A stretch of 64,000 bases of DNA, from contig NC_015164.1 of NCBI RefSeq assembly GCF_000190575.1, positions 3,116,001-3,180,000 on the forward strand, in the 5' to 3' direction. Made by a program: the position numbers and the translations under genes. Positions 35,521-44,700 of the stretch are shown here, piece after piece (within the stretch, counting starts at the first letter, position 1; every line of letters begins with the position of its first letter). A model generated the notes under the pieces. It saw only the letters and a program-made list of their open reading frames with translations. It was not told the origin of the DNA and did not search any database. Origin of the DNA: Phocaeicola salanitronis DSM 18170 (GTDB taxonomy: Bacteria > Bacteroidota > Bacteroidia > Bacteroidales > Bacteroidaceae).

Positions 35521-36747
35521 TTATAGCCTGCCGATACGCCGGATGGCTTCCTCGCAATCCTCGCGCTTGCCGAAGGCGGTGAGGCGCAGGTAGCCTTCGC
35601 CGCTGGGGCCGAAGCCTACGCCGGGCGTGCTGACGATGTGGGCACGGTAAAGCAGCTCGTCGAAGAACTTCCACGAGGTCATTCCTTCGGGAGCCTGCAC
35701 CCACAGATAAGGCGCGTTTATGCCTCCGAACACCCGGTAGCCGGCACGGGTCAGGCCTTCGCGCATCGTACGGGCGTTTTCCATATAGTAGGCGATGGTT
35801 TCCTTCACCTGTGCCCTGCCTTCGGGCGAATAGACCGCTTCGGCACCACGCTGGGTGATGTAGCTGGTGCCGTTGAACTTGGTGCACTGGCGCCGGTTCC
35901 ACAAGGGATTGAGCGGGACGCGCTCGTCATCGAGGGTAGCGGCGGTCACTTCCTTGGGCACCACGGTATAGCCGCAACGCACGCCCGTAAAGCCGGCGGT
36001 TTTCGAGAAGCTGCGTATCTCGATGGCTACTTTTTTCGCCCCGCGTATCTCGTAGATGGAATGGGGAACATCGTCATCGTGGATGTAAGCCTCGTAGGCG
36101 GCATCGAAGATGATAAGCGTATCGTTAGCCAGCGCATAGTCGACCCATTGCTTCAGCTGGTCGCGCGTGAGCGTGGTGCCTGTAGGGTTATTGGGATAGC
36201 ACAGGTAGAGCAGGTCGATGCGGTGGTCGGGGATGGCTGGGACAAAGCCGTTTGCGGCGGTGCAGGGCAGGTAAGTAATGTTGCTCCAGCGTCCGTCTTC
36301 GCCCAGCGTACCTGCACGCCCGCACATCACGTTGCTGTCGATATAGGCAGGATAGACTGGATCGGTGATGCCCATGCTGTTATCCCAACGCAAGAGTTCG
36401 CCGATATTGCCCGTGTCGCTCTTCGCCCCGTCGCTGATGAATACTTCGGAGGGGCTGAGCTGGATGCCGCGCGGCGCGAAGTCGTGCTTGATGATGGTTT
36501 CTATCAGGAAATCGTATCCCTGCTCGGGACCGTAGCCGTGGAAGGTCGCGGATGATGCCATTTCGTCCACGGCGCGGTGCATTGCCTCGATGGATGCCTG
36601 CGGCAGGGGACGGGTCACGTCGCCGATGCCCAGGCGGATGATTGGTTCGCCCGGATGGGTTACTTGATAAGCCTTTACTTTTTTCGCTATATCGGAGAAG
36701 AGGTAGCTCCCCTTCAGTTTCAGGAAATGTTCGTTGAGTAGTGCCAT
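35521..36747 (-). CDS. dapL: LL-diaminopimelate aminotransferase
   Basis: 408 residues from the ATG at 36747 (MALLNEHFLKLKGSYLFSDI); the open frame upstream is repeat sequence. Class I PLP aminotransferase with the DapL signatures RLGIGDVTRPLP, YLCYPNNPTG, IIFDAAYEAY and the PLP lysine in RSFSKTAGFTGVRCG. It converts tetrahydrodipicolinate directly to LL-diaminopimelate, a shortcut in lysine and peptidoglycan synthesis used by Bacteroidetes. It follows dapF (170-base gap with palindrome R5), the next enzyme of the same pathway. Confidence 0.96.
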   Translation of the reverse strand: MALLNEHFLKLKGSYLFSDIAKKVKAYQVTHPGEPIIRLGIGDVTRPLPQASIEAMHRAVDEMASSATFHGYGPEQGYDFLIETIIKHDFAPRGIQLSPSEVFISDGAKSDTGNIGELLRWDNSMGITDPVYPAYIDSNVMCGRAGTLGEDGRWSNITYLPCTAANGFVPAIPDHRIDLLYLCYPNNPTGTTLTRDQLKQWVDYALANDTLIIFDAAYEAYIHDDDVPHSIYEIRGAKKVAIEIRSFSKTAGFTGVRCGYTVVPKEVTAATLDDERVPLNPLWNRRQCTKFNGTSYITQRGAEAVYSPEGRAQVKETIAYYMENARTMREGLTRAGYRVFGGINAPYLWVQAPEGMTSWKFFDELLYRAHIVSTPGVGFGPSGEGYLRLTAFGKREDCEEAIRRIGRL

Positions 36748-36792
36748 ATTGAGTTTTTGAGTTCTTGAGTTTTTGAGTTCTTGAGTTTTTTT

Positions 36793-36907
36793 GAAACGCA
36801 GATTTCCGCAGATTAACACAGATTATTTTGATTTACTATTTTTCGATTTACGAAGTACGATTTAATGCCCAATAGTAGATAAAATAATCCGCGTTAATCT
36901 GCGTTTC
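36793..36907. repeat. Composite palindrome R5 between dapF and dapL
   Basis: Arms GAAACGCAGATTTCCGCAG and AATCTGCGTTTC. The loop holds a GATTTACTATTTTTCGATTT/ACGATTTA inner unit, the same inner family as the second layer at 35131. It lies inside the probable dapF-dapL transcript. Confidence 0.85.
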
Positions 36908-36917
36908 AAATAATCAA

Positions 36918-37718
36918 TCACACGGTTATCACACCGTCGAATACTTTCTCGGCGGGACCGGTCATGAAGAGGCGGGTGCCTTCGCCTGCCCAGCGGATGC
37001 GGAGCGTGCCCCCGTCCATGATGATGTCCGATTCTCCGGGGCAACGGTGGGTGTATGCCGATGCCACGGCGGTGGCGCACGCTCCGGTGCCGCATGCCAT
37101 CGTGATGCCCGAACCGCGTTCCCATACACGCATGCGGACACGGCCGGGAGCCAATACCTGCGCGAACTCCACGTTCACACGGTCGGGGAAGAGCGGATGA
37201 CGCTCCAGTACCGGTCCCACACGGGGCAAATCCACCTGCTCCATATCGTCCACGAAAATCACCAGATGCGGGTTGCCCATCGATACGGCAATGCCTTCGC
37301 GATAAGGATACCCCTCGCCCAAATCGACGGGATGAATCTCTGCCGGGATGCCCATATCCACCGTCACGGCGTCCACTTTGCCGTCCTCCACATGCAGGCG
37401 GAGGGTCTTGATGCCCGAAAGCGTGTCGAGAGTCACTTCGGTCTTACGGGTCAGACCGTACTCGTACACATACTTTCCGATGCAGCGGCTGGCGTTGCCG
37501 CACATCTTGGCTTCCGAACCGTCGGCGTTGAAGATGCGCATGCTGAAATCCGCCTTGCCGGACGAGCCTATCAGCACCAGCCCGTCGCTTCCGATGCCCG
37601 TATGGGGGCGGCTCCACGCCACCGCCAGCTCTTCGGGATTCGGCAGGGGATATATCAGGGTGTTGACGTAGATGTAGTCGTTGCCTGCCCCTTGCATTTT
37701 GGTAAATTCTATCTTCAT
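36918..37718 (-). CDS. dapF: Diaminopimelate epimerase
   Basis: 266 residues: [18 protein letters not shown], then the first catalytic Cys in [16 protein letters not shown], substrate loop, and the second catalytic Cys in [20 protein letters not shown]. It interconverts LL- and meso-diaminopimelate by a two-base mechanism. First gene of the dapF-dapL pair. Length and residues are normal. Confidence 0.97.
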   Translation of the reverse strand: MKIEFTKMQGAGNDYIYVNTLIYPLPNPEELAVAWSRPHTGIGSDGLVLIGSSGKADFSMRIFNADGSEAKMCGNASRCIGKYVYEYGLTRKTEVTLDTLSGIKTLRLHVEDGKVDAVTVDMGIPAEIHPVDLGEGYPYREGIAVSMGNPHLVIFVDDMEQVDLPRVGPVLERHPLFPDRVNVEFAQVLAPGRVRMRVWERGSGITMACGTGACATAVASAYTHRCPGESDIIMDGGTLRIRWAGEGTRLFMTGPAEKVFDGVITV

Positions 37719-37739
37719 TAATTAATAGTTAATAGTTAA

Positions 37740-38200
37740 TAATTTATAGTCAATCAGAAATGAATTGCGAAAAAATCATTTGTCATGCTGAGTGCCCATT
37801 TCCAATGGAAACTCCATTCGATTATGACAGGTATTGTCATCCTGAGCGCCAGCGAAGGATCTTGTAGACATCCACGTGGATGTGAGATTCTTCCTCCCTA
37901 CAGTCGTCAGAATGACAAGAGGGTTAAGGATAATCCGTCATTGGTAACGAAGTGAAGCATCTCGGATGCGCCCACGTGGATGTACACGAGATCCTTCACG
38001 TTCGTTTAGGATGACAATACAGGATGACAATACATCAAGAATTTTTCGCAAACCAATTTTGTTTTACTATTATAGTTGAATGTCCTCATTTTGGCGGTTT
38101 GCTTGTAGGGGCAGGGTTTGCCTGCCCGAATACATCCACGCAGGCGCATACGGGCGGGCGAACCCCGCCCCTACATGGAACCATTGCGGACATTCATTCA
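37740..38200. repeat. Repeat cluster downstream of asnB
   Basis: An outer middle-layer pair (TATAGTCAATCAGAAATGAA...GCGAAAAAA and TTTTTCGCAAACCAATTTTG...TATA) encloses several GTCATGCTGAGTGCCCATTT / GTCATCCTGAGCGCCAGCGA units (37782-38029). A separate palindrome follows at 38113-38187 (TTGTAGGGGCAGGGTTTGCC...GAACCCCGCCCCTACATGG). The part 37782-37960 is repeated almost exactly at 39970-40145. Confidence 0.85.
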
Positions 38201-38220
38201 TTTTTCCTCTGTGCGACGCG

Positions 38221-39894
38221 TCAGTTTTTGGCGTATGCCTCTTCGTGCACCCCTGCTACGGCACGTCCGCTCGGCTCGTTCATGTTCTTGAAAGCCTCGT
38301 CCCAGGCAAGCGCCTCGGCGGTGGAGCAAGCCACGCTGGGCACGCTGGGCACGCTTCGGGCGGCGCTCTCGCTGGGGAAATATTCCTCGAAGATGCTGCG
38401 GTAATAATACTCTTCCTTGTTCATCGGGGTGTTGACGGGGAAACGCTCGGCGGCATGTGCCATCTGTTCGTCGCTTACGGCTTGCGAAGTGACGGCTTTC
38501 AGCGTATCTATCCAGCTGTAACCCACCCCGTCGCTGAACTGCTCTTTCTGGCGCCATGCCACTCCTTCCGGGAGCATATCCTGAAATGCCTCGCGCACGA
38601 TTTTCTTTTCGATGGTCTTTCCGGGGCACATCTTGGCGGCAGGGTTGAGCCGCATCGCCACGTCGAGGAACTCCTTGTCGAGGAAAGGCACGCGCCCTTC
38701 CACGCCCCATGCCGCGAGCGACTTGTTGGCACGCAGGCAATCGTAAAGGTAGAGCTTGGAGAGCTTGCGGAGGGTTTCTTCGTGGAACGCACGCGCATCG
38801 GGTGCCTTGTGGAAGTAAAGGTATCCGCCGAACACTTCATCGGCTCCTTCGCCGCTCAGCACCATCTTGATACCCATGCTCTTGATGACGCGTGCCAGAA
38901 GATACATCGGCGTAGAGGCGCGCACGGTGGTTACGTCGTAGGTCTCGATGAAATAAATCACATCGCGCACGGCATCCAGCCCCTCCTGAATGGTGTAGTT
39001 GATTTCGTGGTGCACGGTGCCGATGTGGTCTGCCACCTCGCGTGCCTTCGCCAGGTCGGGCGCACCTTTCAGCCCCACGGCGAACGAGTGCAGCTGAGGC
39101 CACCACGCCTCCTGTTTCCCGTTGCTTTCCACGCGGCGGGAAGCGTATTTCTTGGCAACGGCGGAAATGACCGAGCTGTCCAGCCCTCCCGAAAGCAGCA
39201 CGCCATAGGGCACGTCGCTCATCAGCTGGCGGCGTACAGCGGCTTCGAGTGCCTCACGCAGTTCTTCCACGGATGCCGGATTATCCTTTACGGCATCGTA
39301 CGACATCCAGTCGCGGGTGTACCAGCGCGTCATCTTTCCCTCCTTGCTGTCGTAATAGTGTCCGGGCAGGAAAGGTTCGTAGCGGTCGCAGAAACCTTCG
39401 AGCGCCTTCAGCTCGCTGGCACAATACACCTTGCCGTCGGCATCATAGCCGATGTAAAGGGGGATGACGCCGATGGGGTCACGGGCAATAAGGAAGGTGT
39501 CCTGCTCCTCGTCGTAGAGGGCGAAGGCGAAAATGCCGTTCAGTTCTTCCAGGAAATGGATGCCCTTGTCGCGGTAGAGGGCGAGAATCACCTCGCAATC
39601 ACTTCCCGTCTGGAACTGGTACTTGCCCGCATACCGCTTGCGGATGTCCAGGTGGTTATAGATTTCGCCGTTTACGGCAAGTATTTGTTTATGGTCGGGC
39701 GAGAAAAGGGGTTGCTTTCCGCTTTGGGGGTCGACAATGGACAGACGTTCATGGGCAAGAATAGCGGTCCGCCCGCAATAGATTCCGCTCCAGTCGGGTC
39801 CGCGGTGACGTATTTTCTTTGCCATGGCAAGTGCCTTGTCGCGGAGCGGTTTGGTTTGTTCCTTGATATTGAATATGCTGACTATTCCACACAT
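38221..39894 (-). CDS. asnB: Asparagine synthase B (glutamine-hydrolysing)
   Basis: 557 residues. MCGIVSIFN gives the N-terminal glutaminase nucleophile Cys2. Residues 1-190 are the class II glutaminase, and the synthetase domain carries the ATP pyrophosphatase motif YGVLLSGGLDSSVISA, plus GEGADEVFGGYLYFHKAP. It makes asparagine from aspartate, ATP and glutamine. It lies downstream of gltD and gltB on the same strand (384-base gap full of repeats), forming a nitrogen-assimilation group. It is flanked on both sides by about 175 bp of almost identical direct repeat. Confidence 0.97.
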   Translation of the reverse strand: MCGIVSIFNIKEQTKPLRDKALAMAKKIRHRGPDWSGIYCGRTAILAHERLSIVDPQSGKQPLFSPDHKQILAVNGEIYNHLDIRKRYAGKYQFQTGSDCEVILALYRDKGIHFLEELNGIFAFALYDEEQDTFLIARDPIGVIPLYIGYDADGKVYCASELKALEGFCDRYEPFLPGHYYDSKEGKMTRWYTRDWMSYDAVKDNPASVEELREALEAAVRRQLMSDVPYGVLLSGGLDSSVISAVAKKYASRRVESNGKQEAWWPQLHSFAVGLKGAPDLAKAREVADHIGTVHHEINYTIQEGLDAVRDVIYFIETYDVTTVRASTPMYLLARVIKSMGIKMVLSGEGADEVFGGYLYFHKAPDARAFHEETLRKLSKLYLYDCLRANKSLAAWGVEGRVPFLDKEFLDVAMRLNPAAKMCPGKTIEKKIVREAFQDMLPEGVAWRQKEQFSDGVGYSWIDTLKAVTSQAVSDEQMAHAAERFPVNTPMNKEEYYYRSIFEEYFPSESAARSVPSVPSVACSTAEALAWDEAFKNMNEPSGRAVAGVHEEAYAKN

Positions 39895-39933
39895 AAGTTT
39901 GTGAGTTTTTAAGTTTGTGATTTTTTGAGTTAT

Positions 39934-40269
39934 TCACCACAGATTACACAGATTTTTATTTTTCTCTTTGTCATGCTGAGTGCCCATTCCCTGTGGAAAA
40001 TCCATTCGATTATGACAGGTATTGTCATCCTGAGCGCCAGCGAAGGATCTCGTAGACATCCACGTGGATGTGAGATTCTTCCTCCCTACAGTCGTCAGAA
40101 TGACAAGAGGGTTAAGGATAATCCGTCATTGGTAACGAAGTGAAGCATCTCGTAATCATCCACTCGGCGTATCCGAGATCCTTCACATTCGTTCAGGATG
40201 ACAATGGAAAGTCTGCATGTTTTTATTCTAAAAAATTAATCCGCGAAAATCCGCGTTAATCTGCGTTTC
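39934..40269. repeat. Hybrid composite repeat R6 between gltD and asnB
   Basis: The left arm is of the TCACCACAGATTACACAGA family and the right arm of the CCGCGTTAATCTGCGTTTC family, so arms of two families bound one complex. Inside are GTCATGCTGAGTGCCCATTC units and an AGGATGACA end (39970-40202). Confidence 0.85.
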
Positions 40270-40278
40270 AATGCATCC

Positions 40279-41625
40279 TTAATTTTTAGATGAGAGAAAC
40301 CGGTCGATGCTTTCGGCGGCTTTCCGTCCTTCGGCGATGCATTTCACTACGAGGCTGGCGCCGGTAGCGGCATCCCCTGCCAGGAAAGCATTCGGGGGAA
40401 GCTGGGGAGCTTCCGGCTTCAGGAATCCCATGGCGAGCAATACCAAGTCTGCCTTGATGACTTCCTTCTTGCCGGTGGGTTTCATTACAGGGCGTCCTCC
40501 GCCTTCCGCAGGCACCCATTCCACTTCTTCCACTTCCACACCACACACGTGTCCGTTCTTCCCGATAAATTTAGTGGACGACAAACTCCAGCGGCGTGTG
40601 CATCCTTCTTCGTGACTGCTGCTGGTTTTCAGCACTACGGGCCATTGGGGCCAAGGCGTGGCTGGATTATCTCCTACGGGCGGCTTGGGCATAATCTCGA
40701 TTTGTGTCACGCTTGCTGCTCCTTGGCGGTTGCTTGTGCCGATGCAATCACTTCCGGTATCGCCTCCGCCTATCACCAGCACGTGTTTGCCTCGGGCATC
40801 GATGCGCTCTTCTTTCGTGAAGGTCTGTCCGGCAAGTACCCGGTTTTGTTGTGCCAGCATCTCCATTGCAAAGTGGATGCCTTTCAGGTCTCGTCCGGGG
40901 ATGGCGAGGTCGCGTGCCTGGGGGGTGCCGGTGCATACGCAATAAGCGTCGAAGCCTTCGGGCAGCTTCTGCACGTTGATTTCAGTATTGGGCTTGAACG
41001 TCACCCCTTCTGCTTCCATCAGCCTGATGCGCCGGTCGATGATGTTCTTTCCCAGTTTGAAGTTGGGGATGCCGAAGCGGAGCAATCCGCCGATGTATTC
41101 CAACTTCTCGAATACGGTTACTTCATATCCTTTCTTGTTCAGCTGGTTGGCAGCGGCAAGCCCGGTAGGTCCCGACCCGATAACCGCTACTTTCTTCCCG
41201 TTGCGCGGATAGTGTTTCGGCTTGATGTAGCCTTCGCGGAACGCCGCTTCGATGATAGCGGCTTCATCTTCGCGGATGGTGACCGGCGCATGAATACTCA
41301 GTTGCAGCACGCAGCTCTTCTCGCACAAGGCGGGGCAGATGCGTCCGGTAAACTCCGGAAAGTCATTGGTGCGGCTCAGTATCTGGAAGGCTTCTTCCCA
41401 CTTGCCTTTATACATTGCGTCCTGAAATTCGGGCGGGCGGTTGCCCAGCGGGCATGCCCAATGGCAGAAGGGTACGCCGCAATCCATACAGCGCGAGGCT
41501 TGTAATTTGCGGTCGCTGGTATTGAGTGTCTGTTCTACTTCACTGAAGTCAGTAATCCGTTCGTGTATCGGCCGGTAGCCGGCTTCCTGACGGGGTATGG
41601 TTAAGAATGCTTTAGGATTTCCCAT
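40279..41625 (-). CDS. gltD: Glutamate synthase, small subunit
   Basis: 448 residues. The N-terminal iron-sulfur domain has CMDCGVPFCHWACPLGNRPP and CPALCEKSC. FAD- and NAD(P)H-binding Rossmann motifs follow (VAVIGSGPTGLAAANQLNKK; VLVIGGGDTGSDCIGTSNRQ), and the C-terminal FAD motif is AFLAGDAATGASLVV. It passes electrons from NAD(P)H to the large subunit. It lies 104 bases after gltB, with palindrome B5 in the gap. Confidence 0.96.
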   Translation of the reverse strand: MGNPKAFLTIPRQEAGYRPIHERITDFSEVEQTLNTSDRKLQASRCMDCGVPFCHWACPLGNRPPEFQDAMYKGKWEEAFQILSRTNDFPEFTGRICPALCEKSCVLQLSIHAPVTIREDEAAIIEAAFREGYIKPKHYPRNGKKVAVIGSGPTGLAAANQLNKKGYEVTVFEKLEYIGGLLRFGIPNFKLGKNIIDRRIRLMEAEGVTFKPNTEINVQKLPEGFDAYCVCTGTPQARDLAIPGRDLKGIHFAMEMLAQQNRVLAGQTFTKEERIDARGKHVLVIGGGDTGSDCIGTSNRQGAASVTQIEIMPKPPVGDNPATPWPQWPVVLKTSSSHEEGCTRRWSLSSTKFIGKNGHVCGVEVEEVEWVPAEGGGRPVMKPTGKKEVIKADLVLLAMGFLKPEAPQLPPNAFLAGDAATGASLVVKCIAEGRKAAESIDRFLSSKN

Positions 41626-41650
41626 TGATGTAAGTTTTTGAAATTGTTTT

Positions 41651-41720
41651 TTTCACCACAGATTACACAGATTTAAATTATTAATATATAAGTATAATCT
41701 GTGTAATCTGTGGTGAGAAA
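41651..41720. repeat. CCACAGATTACACAG-family palindrome B5 between gltB and gltD
   Basis: TTTCACCACAGATTACACAG and TGTGTAATCTGTGGTGAG-type arms with a short AT loop: a stem of more than 20 bp inside a two-gene operon. Confidence 0.9.
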
Positions 41721-41729
41721 CTAATCTGT

Positions 41730-44700
41730 TTAGTAGTCTCTTTGCACTTCGGCAATCTTTTGCTGGAGTTTGCGCATCTGCTCTTCGGCAAGCACCTTTT
41801 TGTATTCAATCGGCGTCACCTGAATGAACTCGTCTACGTAACGGCTCCAGTTGTCGAGCATGGTGCGTGCCAATTGCGACCCCGTGTAGAGGTAATGCTG
41901 GCGTACCAGTTCGTGCAGTTCCTTGCGGGCGGTGGAGTCTTCCAGCAAGGAGAGTTCCACCATTTCCATGTTGCAGAAATAGTCGAAGTTATGGTTCTTG
42001 TCCCACACGTAAGCCACGCCTCCGCTCATACCGGCGGCAAAGTTACGTCCGGTTTCTCCCAATACGACCACCCGTCCGCCGGTCATGTATTCGCAACAAT
42101 GGTCGCCTACGCCTTCTACTACGGCTATGGCACCCGAATTGCGCACCGCAAACCGCTCTCCGGCACGTCCGTTAATATACACTTCGCCGCTTGTAGCACC
42201 ATAGAGCAGGGTATTGCCCACGATGGTATTCTTCTCGGCATCGAAATTGCTCCGTACAGGAGGCTGTACTGAAATGTGGCCTCCGCTCAAGCCCTTGCCC
42301 AAATAATCGTTGGCTTCCCCTTCCAGCTTGAAGCTGATGCCGTGGGTCAGGAAAGCGCCGAAACTCTGTCCTGCCGAGCCTTTGAACTTCACGTTGATGG
42401 TCTGGTCGGGCAAGCCTGCCTCACCATACTTCAACGCTACGGCTCCCGAGAGCATCGTGCCTACTGCACGGTCGGTATTGGCAATGGCATATTCCAGCGA
42501 TACTTCTTTCTTGCTCTCCAACGCCTCACGGGCAGCGGCAAGCATCGCTACGTCTTTCACGTTGTCGATGTCGTGCTTTTGTATAGTGACGTTGTGCAGT
42601 GCCGACCCGTTGTTCACCTGATGCAGGATGCGGCCGAAGTCGAGCAGGGCTGCCTTGCTTCCCATTTGGCGGGGCTTGATTTCGATGAGGTCGGTACGTC
42701 CTACAATGTCATCGAGGTGCTTGAAGCCCATTTCGGCAAGATACTCGCGCACCTCCTGTGCCAGGAAGCGGAAGAAATTGACTACATATTCGTATTTCCC
42801 GCGGAAATGGTCGCGTAACTCCGGATTCTGGGTAGCTACGCCCACCGGGCACGTGTTGGCGTGGCACTTGCGCATCATCACACATCCCAAGACAATCAGT
42901 GCCGCCGTACCGAAACCGAATTCTTCGGCTCCCAGCAATGCCATGCTGATAACATCCCGTCCGGTCTTCAGTTGTCCGTCGGTCTGCAGGCGTACCTGTC
43001 CGCGCAAACCGTTCAGCACCAATGTCTGCTGAGTCTCGCTCAACCCTATTTCGGGCGGGATGCCCGCATAGCGCATGGATGAGGCGGGCGAAGCCCCTGT
43101 GCCTCCTTCGGCTCCCGAAATCACAATCAGGTCGGCTTTCGCCTTCGCTACGCCGGCGGCTATGGTTCCGATACCGCTCTCTGCCACCAGTTTCACGCTG
43201 ATTTGGGCTTTCGGATTCACGTTCTTCAAGTCAAAGATGAGCTGAGCCAAATCCTCGATGGAGTAGATATCGTGATGGGGCGGAGGTGAAATCAATGAGA
43301 TGCCCGGAATGGAATGGCGCGTACGGGCGATGACCTCGTTCACCTTGAAGCCCGGAAGCTGTCCGCCTTCACCGGGCTTGGCTCCCTGCGCCACCTTGAT
43401 TTGTATCTCTTCGGCATTCACCAGGTATTCGGCGGTCACTCCGAAACGTCCCGATGCCACCTGCTTGGTCTTGCTACAGAGCGAGATGCCGTCGAACGTG
43501 TCGTGAAAGCGGTCCGAATCCTCGCCTCCTTCGCCCGTATTGCTCCGTGTGCCCAGCTTGTTCATCGCAAGCGTCATTGCCTCGTGGGCTTCCTTGCTGA
43601 TGGCGCCGAACGACATGGCTCCCGTCACGAAATGTTTCACTATATCCTCTACCGGCTCCACTTCTTCTACCGGAATGGGGTTGCGCTTGAAGGAGAAGAA
43701 GTCGCGCAAGAAAATGGGATGCTCTTTCTCGTCCGCCTTGCGGGTGTATTCCTTGAACTTGGCATAGCTTCCCGTGCGTGTGGCGAGCTGAAGGGCACTG
43801 ATGGTTTCAGGGTTCCAGGCATGTTTCTCTCCGTCTTTCCGGTAAGAGAACTGTCCGATATGCGGCAATAAAGGCTCTACTTCATCCGGCATGAACCCGT
43901 TGTCGTGGAACGTGATATAGTCTTTGGCTATCTCTTCCAGCCGGATGCCTCCCACCGAAGACGTTCCGGTGCCGAAATAAGCCTTCAGCAATTCTTCACT
44001 CAGCCCGACGGCTTCGAATATCTTGGCGCCGCGGTACGAACGGATGGTACTGATGCCCATCTTGCTCATCACCTTATACAATCCCTTGCAGATGGCCTTG
44101 ATGTAGTTCTTTTCCGCGGTTTCATAGTTCATTTGGATTTCGTTGCGTTTCACCAGTTCGTCCAATACCGCAAATGCCATGTACGGATTGAAGGCACTTG
44201 CCCCGTATCCCAGAAGCAGGGCGGCATGCATCACCTCACGCACCTCTCCGCTTTCTACAATCAGCGCGGTCTGTACACGTTTCTGCACGCTGATAAGGTG
44301 ATGGTGCACGGCACTTACGGCAAGCAGGGACGGGATGGCGGCGTGTTCCGTATCGATGCCTCTATCCGACAGGATGATATAGTTTACGCCATCATCTACC
44401 GATTGTTCGGCTTTCTTGCACAACTGGGTCAGGGCTTCCTGCAATCCTGCCTTCCCTTTGCTGACTTCGAAGAGCGCAGGAAGCTTCACGGTATTGAAGC
44501 CCTTATAGCGGATGTTGCAGAGAATGTCCAGTTCGGTATTGGTAAGGATGGGATGCGGAAGGCGTACCATCTTGCAATGGCTTTCGCTGGGCAAGAGGAT
44601 GTTGGTGCCCACCGCCCCGATGTATTCGGTGAGCGACATCACCAGTTCCTCGCGTATCGGGTCGATAGCAGGGTTGGTCACTTGTGCGAACTGCTGGCGG

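Noticed and set aside
36748..36819. Longer DapL start at 36819
   Set aside because: The extra residues are read from repeat-rich AGTTCTTGAGTTTT sequence; the start at 36747 matches the usual DapL N-terminus.
38080..39912. A 610-aa plus-strand open frame opposite asnB
   Set aside because: Shadow of asnB, whose catalytic motifs are intact on the minus strand.
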